Source of the DNA: an uncultured Clostridia bacterium
GTDB lineage: Bacteria > Bacillota > Clostridia > Lachnospirales > Lachnospiraceae
Direction: 5' to 3'
Length of the DNA: 7,257 bases
Assembly (NCBI GenBank): GCA_947178045.1
Contig: CAMWWR010000089.1
Span: forward strand, 1 to 7,257
Under the pieces are notes generated by a model. The model saw only the letters and a program-made list of their open reading frames with translations. It was not told the origin of the DNA and did no database searches. A program made the translations under genes and the position numbers. Shown piece after piece: positions 1 through 4,589 of this stretch (positions are counted from its first letter, which is position 1; every line of letters starts with the position of its first letter).

Positions 1-142
1 CTTCAATATTTTTCAGTATTGCCCCTTCATTCAATCTTCGATTCATGTCCGCTCCGATTTTCAAATAAATATATACCAAAAACCAAAGAACAGCTCCGGA
101 TGCGAAGGTTATGCTGACCGGAGCCCAATGCTGTACTTTCAC
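1..142 (-). CDS. Possible membrane protein, N-terminal part (runs off the left edge)
   Basis: A minus-strand frame opens after yraN and runs off the left edge. From a GTG at 142 it reads VKVQHWAPVSITFASG, then AVLWFLVYIYLKIGADMNRR, giving one clear hydrophobic segment (about residues 8-27) followed by a basic stretch. I do not recognise the family. The start is weak: only CCGGAA precedes the GTG. An ATG at 158, right after the yraN stop, is in a different frame and gives a 43-residue product with no membrane segment. DNA here is more AT-rich than in the genes upstream. It could be a real downstream gene of the operon or a chance hydrophobic frame. Confidence 0.4.
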   Translation of the reverse strand, partial: MKVQHWAPVSITFASGAVLWFLVYIYLKIGADMNRRLNEGAILKNIE

Positions 143-158
143 TTCCGGACGTACTCAT

Positions 159-536
159 TTACAGAGAAAAGGCGTTCCGCAGCAGGCGAAGCTCCTCCCC
201 GTCGATCGCCAGGACGTCAAAACGGCAGGGTGTGCCCTCCGGAAATCCGCGCCGCAGCAGATAAAATCTGGCCGTCCGCACAATGCTGCGCTGCTTCGCC
301 GGCGTCACGGCCTCCTCCGGACTGCCGAACCGCCAGCTGCTCCGATATTTTACCTCAACAAATACAAGATACCCGTCCTCGCGCGCGATCAGGTCGATCT
401 CCCCGGTCCGGCTGTAAAAATTTCGTTCCAATATCTCATAGCCCTGCGCCTCCAGATATTCGGCCGCGAGCTGTTCCTTCTGTGCGCCCAGCGATCTCCG
501 GTTGAGCGGGCGGCTGCTTTCTTTTTTCTCCGCCGT
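159..536 (-). CDS. yraN: YraN family (UPF0102) endonuclease-like protein, apparent ACG start
   Basis: YraN proteins have a PD-(D/E)xK nuclease-like fold, and their cellular role is not settled. The conserved core is plain: LNRRSLGAQKEQLAAEYLEAQGYEI, then ERNFYSRTGEIDLIARED, LVFVEVKYRS, and near the end TPCRFDVLAI. The active-site-like acids and lysine are in GEIDL and VEVK. The first ATG/GTG/TTG in frame is a TTG at 431, which lies inside the conserved N-terminal region, after QGYEI. So the real start must be upstream. The frame is open back to a TAG near 675 with no ATG, GTG or TTG in it. ACG at 536 sits 6 nt after AAGGAGG and gives 125 residues, the family's usual length. It looks like an ATG changed to ACG by one transition. 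The gene ends in TAA. Confidence 0.85.
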   Translation of the reverse strand, partial: TAEKKESSRPLNRRSLGAQKEQLAAEYLEAQGYEILERNFYSRTGEIDLIAREDGYLVFVEVKYRSSWRFGSPEEAVTPAKQRSIVRTARFYLLRRGFPEGTPCRFDVLAIDGEELRLLRNAFSL

Positions 537-542
537 GAGCTG

Positions 543-549
543 CCTCCTT
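543..549 (-). promoter_or_regulatory. Ribosome binding site that marks the yraN start
   Basis: The minus strand reads AAAAAAGGAGG, then CAGCTC, then ACG. The AAGGAGG core is a full match to the anti-Shine-Dalgarno sequence, and the 6-nt spacing is normal. No ATG, GTG or TTG codon lies within range; the codon at the correct distance is ACG (536-534). Confidence 0.75.
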
Positions 550-631
550 TTTTCCTGCCGTCCTGTGCAGGATGTTGCTTCTGTGGATTTGCTATTTTGG
601 ATTTTGTGTTTTTTGAACTCCTGTATCCAAG

Positions 632-685
632 TCTGTGACTTCCCGTTGCTCTGTGACTTCCTGTTGCTCTATGACTTTCTGCTGC
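632..685 (-). repeat. Three tandem copies of an 18-bp repeat
   Basis: On the plus strand the units are TCTGTGACTTCCCGTTGC (632-649), TCTGTGACTTCCTGTTGC (650-667) and TCTATGACTTTCTGCTGC (668-685). The first two differ at one base, and the third has diverged at three or four positions. The unit length is a multiple of three and the array lies in the 207-nt gap between the flhB-like gene and yraN. One minus-strand frame reads KVIEQQEVTEQREVT. I see no gene in this gap and no terminator. Confidence 0.8.
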
Positions 686-743
686 TTGCGCCGTCTGGTC
701 TCAACGGGCCTTAATCTCAGCCGCGCTGTTTCCGACCTTCCTC

Positions 744-1118
744 TCAGTGACCGCTCTTTTTGACCTTCTCCTTGATGCGGTCGAGCCGGTCGACAAACAT
801 AAGCACCTCCGCCACGACCTCGTACAGCTCCGGCGGGATGAAATCGCCGACCTCCAGCCTGGAAAGTGTATTGGCAAGCCTCTCGTCACGATGTACGGGC
901 ACCTCATGCTCCTTTGCGGATTCAATGATCTTTTCGGCCAGCACGCCCCGTCCACTCGCCGTGATGCGCGGCGCGGTCTCACCCGGCTCATACTGAAGCG
1001 CCACGGCCGTCTTTGGCTTTTCCTCCGGCAGATCGGCCGTAATCACGGCGTTCTTTTTTTCATCGCTCCCCCGACGGAGCGTTCCGCGGCTCCCATAAGG
1101 ATTATTTCCCTGCGGCAT
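744..1118 (-). CDS. Orphan FlhB C-terminal-domain protein (YlqH-like)
   Basis: This 124-residue protein matches the cytoplasmic C-terminal domain of FlhB/EscU/YscU export-apparatus proteins, without the four membrane segments. The recognisable part is residues 38-114: AVALQYEPGETAPRITASGRG, AEKIIESAKEHEVPVHRDERLANTLSRLEVGDFIPPELYEVVAEVLMFVDRLD. The Asn-Pro-Thr-His autocleavage motif of true FlhB is not present in the reading frame. The first 35 residues are polar and probably unstructured. The start at 1118 has AAAGGAG eight nt upstream; the frame could extend to 1196 but without a good site. A homologous stand-alone protein lies after rnhB in Bacillus (ylqH), and its role is unclear. No other flagellar gene is in the window. 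It ends in TGA just after an AAAAAG run. Confidence 0.88.
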   Translation of the reverse strand: MPQGNNPYGSRGTLRRGSDEKKNAVITADLPEEKPKTAVALQYEPGETAPRITASGRGVLAEKIIESAKEHEVPVHRDERLANTLSRLEVGDFIPPELYEVVAEVLMFVDRLDRIKEKVKKSGH

Positions 1119-1218
1119 ATCGGCATCTCCTTTCCGGCATTCTTCCGAACCAAATACTGCAAGCTGGCTGACTGACAAAACATCAACACGAATCATCCGC
1201 CAGTTATTATGAAAACGT

Positions 1219-2031
1219 TCAATCGCTAACAGCGGTATCCTCCTGCTCAGATTCCAATTTTCCTAAAAAGCTCCTGCGGTGTATCGGCGACGGGCCGAGC
1301 TTTTTCAGCGCATTGATATGCTCCTCGGAGCCGTAGCCCTTGTTCTTCGCAAACTGATAGCCCGGGTACATGCGGTCATATTCGACCATCATCCGGTCAC
1401 GCGTCACCTTTGCGACAATACTGGCAGCCGCGATCGCAAAGCACTTTGCATCCCCCTTGATGATCGGCACCTGCGGAATCGTTACGCCGGGAATCGTCAC
1501 CGCGTCATTCAGCAAAAGCTCCGGCGCAGGCTCCAGCTTTTCAATGGAATTGCGCATAGCCTCGTAGGTCGCCTGCAGGATGTTGATCTCGTCGATGCGC
1601 TGCGGCGGCACGACGCCGATGCCGACAGAGATCGCCTGCTTCAGAATTTCATTACAGAGAGTCTCACGCTTTTCCGCCGTCAGCTGCTTTGAATCGTTGA
1701 CGTACAGAATACGGCAATCCTTCGGCAGGATCACGGCGCAGGTCACCACGGGCCCGGCGAGCGGCCCGCGGCCCACCTCGTCGATTCCGGCGATGTATGT
1801 GATATCGGCATATTTCAGCTCATATTCCTTCATTTTTTCAATGCGCGCGCGCTCCTCGGCCAGCTTTTTTTCTGACCTGCGGTATTTTTCGAGCAGCCGC
1901 TGTACGCCGGAGCGCCCGTCGGCTGAAAGGTGTTCAAGAAGCTTTTGTCGCTCCTCCTCCGGGCCCTGCAGAAACGCATCCGACTGCAGCAGCGCCGCAA
2001 TTTCTCCGATCGTATTCTTTTTGGTTTCCAT
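1219..2031 (-). CDS. rnhB: Ribonuclease HII
   Basis: RNase HII cuts the RNA strand of RNA/DNA hybrids and removes single ribonucleotides from DNA. The 270-residue product starts at METKKNTIGEIAALL; GGAGAAAAATT precedes this ATG. A longer frame from 2094 has no such site and adds unrelated residues. Residues 1-75 form the N-terminal extension seen in many Bacillota enzymes, here including a charged helical stretch (about 46-72). The catalytic domain begins YIAGIDEVGRGPLAGP. The four metal-binding acids are D84, E85, D176 (LLLNDAVTIPG) and D194 (KGDAK), with the typical AAASIVAKVTRDRMM following. The HRRSF motif lies near the C-terminus. All key residues are present, so it should be active. It ends in TGA and has a short acidic tail. 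It follows rbgA, as in Bacillus subtilis. Confidence 0.97.
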   Translation of the reverse strand: METKKNTIGEIAALLQSDAFLQGPEEERQKLLEHLSADGRSGVQRLLEKYRRSEKKLAEERARIEKMKEYELKYADITYIAGIDEVGRGPLAGPVVTCAVILPKDCRILYVNDSKQLTAEKRETLCNEILKQAISVGIGVVPPQRIDEINILQATYEAMRNSIEKLEPAPELLLNDAVTIPGVTIPQVPIIKGDAKCFAIAAASIVAKVTRDRMMVEYDRMYPGYQFAKNKGYGSEEHINALKKLGPSPIHRRSFLGKLESEQEDTAVSD

Positions 2032-2111
2032 AATTTTTCTCCGTAATGTTTTTGAGCCTATTCCCGAGTCTGCGCCGGGATGCTCCGCTCCCATACTGCT
2101 GCGTTCGTTTC

Positions 2112-2516
2112 TTATGACTCGGTGTCTCTCTCCTGTGCTGTGTCATCTGTTTTTTGTTCGCTGGTGTCCTGGTTCCCTGCTGTGACATCCTGTTCCTGTG
2201 CTGCAGCGCCTGATCTCTGTTCACCGGCCTCACATTTCTGTGTTTCGGCCTCCTGCTTTCGCGCTCTGTTGTCCTTCTCTTCGCGAGACGCGGCCGCCTC
2301 TCCGGGAGGCGGAACCTCAAGAGAAATCGTTCCGATCCTCCCGTTCCTGAAATCATCCAGCACAAAGCCGGCCACTTTTTCGATATCCAGCTCGCCGCCG
2401 CTGCGCCGACAGGCGCGCTTTTCGGCGATCCGGGTCAGCAGCTCATTCCCGTCCGCGCATTCCTCCACGCCGTATTTTGCTGAGAGCGCCCCCGGATATT
2501 CCGCCGTCAGAAAACG
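2112..2516 (-). pseudogene. rbgA: RbgA C-terminal domain plus low-complexity tail, in frame beyond the internal TGA
   Basis: This is the direct in-frame continuation of rbgA after the TGA, 134 codons to a TAA. RFLTAEYPGALSAKYG, then NELLTRIAEKRACRRSGGELD and EKVAGFVLDDFRNGRIGTISLE match the C-terminal helical domain of RbgA, which contacts the ribosome. The conserved core ends near GTISLEVP. A further 65 or so residues are charged and low in complexity, rich in Glu, Gln, Ala, Thr and Asp (EEKDNRARKQEAETQ, QEQDVTAGNQ, TDDTAQERDTES). Such a tail is not part of RbgA as I know it. Independent translation is unlikely: the first plausible start, a GTG at 2468, has no ribosome binding site and lies inside the domain. 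Readthrough of the TGA would give a 344-residue protein. Confidence 0.8.
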
Positions 2517-3146
2517 TCAGAGCTCATAGCTCAGCTCGGTTGTCACGAGAATTTCGTCGTTGATAGAGCCGATCAGCGCGATCCTCAGACCAACCGACTG
2601 ATCCTCAAATTTTGGCCAGAGAATACCGGGCGTATCAAGCAGCTCCACCGATTTATTCAGGCGAATCCACTGCTTTCCTTTTGTCACCCCCGGCTTATTT
2701 CCGGTTTTTGTGATCGCCTTTCCCGCGAGCGCGTTGATGAAAGTCGATTTTCCGACGTTCGGAATGCCGACAATCATGGCGCGGATCGGCCGGTTCAGGA
2801 TCCCCCTGCGCCGGTCGCGCTCGATTTTTTCCTGGCAGGCCTTTGTAATGACGCCGCCGACGCTCTTTACCCCGCTCCCGGTTTTGGAATTGACAGGCAC
2901 GACGAAATATCCCTGCGCCTCGTAGAATGCTTTCCACGCCTCCGTTTTTTCCCGGTCGGCCAGATCGGCCTTGTTCAGAAGGAGCACTCTCGATTTATGC
3001 GCCGCCATCGATTGAATGTCCGGGTTTTTGCTGCTGTACGGGATACGGGCGTCGACCAGCTCGATAACAACGTCGATCAGCTTCAGATCGTCCTGCATCT
3101 GGCGCTTTGCCTTTGTCATGTGTCCCGGATACCATTGATACTGCAT
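2517..3146 (-). CDS. rbgA: Ribosome biogenesis GTPase RbgA (YlqF), GTPase domain, cut short by an in-frame TGA
   Basis: RbgA is a circularly permuted GTPase that acts in late 50S subunit assembly and is essential in Bacillus subtilis. Residues 1-209 hold the whole permuted GTPase domain: MQYQWYPGHMTKAKRQM at the N-terminus, G4 NKAD (58-61), G5 NSKTG (86-90), G1 GIPNVGKST (127-135), G2 with T155 (GVTKG) and G3 DTPGILWP (171-178). The start follows GGAGGCGGATT. The frame meets TGA at 2517-2519, directly after ...ELSYEL. About 70 residues of normal RbgA sequence continue in the same frame beyond it. In Bacillus the family is about 282 residues long, so 209 is a truncation that loses the C-terminal RNA-binding domain. 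Explanations are a nonsense mutation, an assembly or sequencing error, or readthrough (the next base is C, a leaky context). At least five other genes in the window use TGA as their normal stop. Confidence 0.9.
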   Translation of the reverse strand: MQYQWYPGHMTKAKRQMQDDLKLIDVVIELVDARIPYSSKNPDIQSMAAHKSRVLLLNKADLADREKTEAWKAFYEAQGYFVVPVNSKTGSGVKSVGGVITKACQEKIERDRRRGILNRPIRAMIVGIPNVGKSTFINALAGKAITKTGNKPGVTKGKQWIRLNKSVELLDTPGILWPKFEDQSVGLRIALIGSINDEILVTTELSYEL

Positions 3147-3170
3147 AATCCGCCTCCATCGCTTACTCGC

Positions 3171-3782
3171 TTATTTCTCCTGCGTTTCGTCCGTTTCGTT
3201 CCGGAGATTCAGCTTGCTCACAAACCCGAACGGGCTGAGCCGCAGCCAGACCTTGCCGACAATGCTCTCCGCAACGATCGTACCGATATTCGCGAAGCGG
3301 CTGTCCTCACTGTTGTTCCGGTTGTCGCCGAGCACAAAATACTCGTTTTCCTCCAACGTGAGCGGCTCCCGGGCCAGCCCCGGAAGCAGAATCTGCTCAC
3401 AGTTTATCGCTTCCTTCAGCGGTTCGCCGTTGATATAGACCTCGCCGTCCGCAATCTGCACGGTCTCGCCCGGCAGGGCGATAATCCGCTTGACACTGTA
3501 ATAATCGTGCTCCCTGCCGCTCTGCTTAATAACAATGACGTCATTGCGCTTCGGACCGCGCAGCAGATAGGCAAATTTATTAACGATCAGGGCTTCGCCG
3601 TCCGACAGCGTCGGCTTCATGGAATCCCCCTGCATGCTCGTCTTCTCCAATACAATATTGGTTATAAAATAGGCAAGAAAAATAACGACGGCAATCTGAA
3701 CGATCCACAGAATCGTCTTCGCAAGAAACGTTTTCTGCCGTTTGCGTCTCTTTCCCCTCTGATATTCAATTTCAAACTCCAT
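3171..3782 (-). CDS. lepB: Signal peptidase I
   Basis: Signal peptidase I cleaves the signal peptides of exported proteins at the outer face of the cytoplasmic membrane. The product is 203 residues from the ATG at 3782. A basic N-terminus (GKRRKRQK) is followed by one membrane anchor (about residues 24-46, ILWIVQIAVVIFLAYFITNIV), as in Gram-positive SPases. The catalytic serine is S54 in QGDSMKPTL and the general-base lysine is K98 in YSVKRIIALPGE. The box with GDNRNNSEDSR (152-162) keeps the Asp-Ser-Arg end but has Asn where many relatives have Asp in GDNRD. In-frame starts at 3794 (ATG) and 3806 (TTG) would add 4 or 8 residues. No Shine-Dalgarno sequence clearly decides; GAGAGG four nt before 3782 is modest. 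lepB lies between rplS and rbgA, and its stop is 24 nt before rbgA. It ends in TAA. Confidence 0.95.
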   Translation of the reverse strand: MEFEIEYQRGKRRKRQKTFLAKTILWIVQIAVVIFLAYFITNIVLEKTSMQGDSMKPTLSDGEALIVNKFAYLLRGPKRNDVIVIKQSGREHDYYSVKRIIALPGETVQIADGEVYINGEPLKEAINCEQILLPGLAREPLTLEENEYFVLGDNRNNSEDSRFANIGTIVAESIVGKVWLRLSPFGFVSKLNLRNETDETQEK

Positions 3783-3843
3783 CCGGCCTCTCATTCCGCC
3801 GCACAAACGGCATTTCGATCACAGAAAAATTCCTGTATTTACT

Positions 3844-3871
3844 ATTATAGCAATTTTACAGAACATTTCAA
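3844..3871 (-). promoter_or_regulatory. Sigma-A type promoter of the lepB block
   Basis: The minus strand has TTGAAA (3871-3866), a 16-bp spacer and TATAAT (3849-3844), preceded by TG in the extended -10 position (TTGCTATAAT). It follows the rplS terminator and lies about 60 nt upstream of the lepB start. It probably drives lepB, rbgA, rnhB, the flhB-like gene and yraN. Confidence 0.8.
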
Positions 3872-3934
3872 ACCTTTTTGATGAAAATAATTTTTTGCAA
3901 CCATTCTGGAAATTCGGAGGATTTCCCGCGAGAT

Positions 3935-3978
3935 GAAAAAAGAGCGAATCGACGATATTCTCGACCGCTTCGCTCTTT
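3935..3978 (-). terminator. Rho-independent terminator of rplS
   Basis: On the minus strand, AAAGAGCGAA (3978-3969) pairs with TTCGCTCTTT (3948-3939). Part of the 20-nt loop region can also pair (TCGA/TCGA). A run of T residues (3941-3935) follows. It lies 27 nt past the rplS stop. The plus strand lacks a following T-run, so termination is leftward. It separates rplS from the lepB block. Confidence 0.9.
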
Positions 3979-4005
3979 GATGTAAAACCGCTCTGTAATA
4001 TGAAA

Positions 4006-4353
4006 TTACTTTACAAGCTCCTTAACCTTTGCAGCCTTTCCGGTTCTGTGACGCAGATAAGTAAGCTTCGCGCGTCTTACCTTGCCCAGTCTCACAACCT
4101 CGATCTTCTCCACGATCGGGGAATGCAGCGGCCAGGTCTTCTCTACGCCCACGCCGTTGGAGGACTTTCTGCCGGTAAAGGTCTCCCTTGCTCCGCCGTT
4201 CTGCCTCTTCACCACCACGCCCTCAAAAATCTGGGTTCTCTCGCGGTTACCCTCTTTTACCTTTGCGTAAACCTTCACGGTGTCGCCCACCTTAAACGCG
4301 GCGATTTCCTGCTTCAGCTGAGCAGCCTCAATGTTTTTGATAATGTCGTTCAT
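4006..4353 (-). CDS. rplS: Large ribosomal subunit protein L19
   Basis: L19 sits at the 30S-50S interface and contributes to the intersubunit bridge region. The 115-residue protein has the expected order: N-terminal helix [14 protein letters not shown], beta-barrel with [55 protein letters not shown] (75-88), and the signature [19 protein letters not shown] (90-108). The start at 4353 is set by AAGGAGG seven nt upstream. A longer frame from 4419 would translate the leader RNA and is rejected. The gene has its own promoter and leader upstream and a strong terminator downstream, so it is a monocistronic unit within the cluster. It ends in TAA. Confidence 0.98.
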   Translation of the reverse strand: MNDIIKNIEAAQLKQEIAAFKVGDTVKVYAKVKEGNRERTQIFEGVVVKRQNGGARETFTGRKSSNGVGVEKTWPLHSPIVEKIEVVRLGKVRRAKLTYLRHRTGKAAKVKELVK

Positions 4354-4374
4354 CTTACGACCTCCTTGATTATT

Positions 4375-4436
4375 CGATGTTCTTTCTACGTCCGGACATC
4401 CGGCGCCCGCAAAGGGCATGTACAGCGGAACATTCG
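4375..4436 (-). ncRNA. Ribosomal protein L19 leader (cis-regulatory RNA)
   Basis: The leader between the promoter and the rplS ribosome binding site folds on the minus strand into a compact multi-stem element. The outer stem pairs CGAATGTTC (5' side) with GAACATCG (3' side), with one bulged A. Inside are GCCC-loop-GGGC and CCGGA-TGT-CCGG type hairpins. A structured autoregulatory leader upstream of rplS, the L19 leader, is known in Bacillota. Position, size and stem layout fit; the assignment to that family is by layout and memory, not by a covariance-model search. L19 is expected to bind it and repress its own synthesis. Confidence 0.7.
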
Positions 4437-4450
4437 TCTCACAATCTGAT

Positions 4451-4479
4451 ATTATATCATGTTGTCATGACGATTGCAA
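4451..4479 (-). promoter_or_regulatory. Sigma-A type promoter of rplS
   Basis: The minus strand has TTGCAA (4479-4474), a 17-bp spacer, then TATAAT (4456-4451): a consensus -10, a good -35 and ideal spacing. Transcription should start near 4445, giving a leader of about 90 nt. The spacer contains the small palindrome GTCATGAC. This makes rplS transcription independent of rimM-trmD. Confidence 0.85.
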
Positions 4480-4483
4480 GATT

Positions 4484-4505
4484 TTTGTGAGCGAACTTTC
4501 ACAAA
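4484..4505. repeat. Short inverted repeat next to the rplS promoter
   Basis: TTTGTGA at 4484-4490 and TCACAAA at 4499-4505 form a 7-bp inverted repeat with an 8-nt spacer, placed between the long palindrome and the rplS -35 box. On the minus strand it is followed by AATC and not by a T-run. It may be part of the trmD 3' end or a regulator site upstream of rplS. The evidence is only the symmetry. Confidence 0.35.
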
Positions 4506-4510
4506 TAGGA

Positions 4511-4549
4511 CTTTTAAGTTTTCATAATTTAATTATGGAAACTTAAAAG
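4511..4549. repeat. 39-bp AT-rich palindrome between trmD and rplS
   Basis: The left arm, CTTTTAAGTTTTCATAATT, and the right arm, AATTATGGAAACTTAAAAG, are reverse complements over 19 bp except at one position, around a single central T at 4530. Read as plus-strand RNA the odd pair is G-U, so the stem is unbroken; as minus-strand RNA it is a C-A mismatch. No T-run follows on either side. It lies 41 nt beyond the trmD stop and about 30 nt upstream of the rplS -35 box. It could be a weak terminator or stability element for trmD, or an operator. Confidence 0.65.
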
Positions 4550-4589
4550 AAGTTTTCTGTCCCAAATTATTTCTGATTCATTGACTGGG

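Noticed and set aside
27..158. 43-codon frame from the ATG directly after yraN
   Set aside because: It has no domain or membrane segment and no ribosome binding site of its own; the overlapping frame from 142 looks more protein-like.
632..685. CRISPR array
   Set aside because: The 18-bp units are directly adjacent with no spacers, and no cas gene is present.
1580..2185. Plus-strand open frame of 201 codons
   Set aside because: It is antisense to rnhB, with a Ser/Phe/Arg-rich translation typical of shadows of GC-rich genes.
1934..2365. Minus-strand frame overlapping the rbgA tail and rnhB start
   Set aside because: It is out of frame with both real genes and strongly Arg-rich; no start site or domain supports it.
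2466..2468. Separate gene starting with GTG for the RbgA C-terminal part
   Set aside because: There is no ribosome binding site, and conserved domain sequence lies upstream of it in the same frame; it is the continuation of rbgA.
2470..2519. Selenocysteine reading of the rbgA UGA
   Set aside because: RbgA is not a redox enzyme, I know of no Cys at this position in relatives, and I see no convincing SECIS-like hairpin just after the TGA; a full structure search was not possible.
2997..3881. Plus-strand open frame of 294 codons
   Set aside because: It is antisense to lepB and the start of rbgA, both clearly recognised; its translation is rich in Leu, Arg and His with no domain, and it runs through the lepB promoter.
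4354..4419. N-terminal extension of L19 from an ATG at 4419
   Set aside because: The extension would translate the structured leader; AAGGAGG seven nt before 4353 and the family N-terminus fix the start there.
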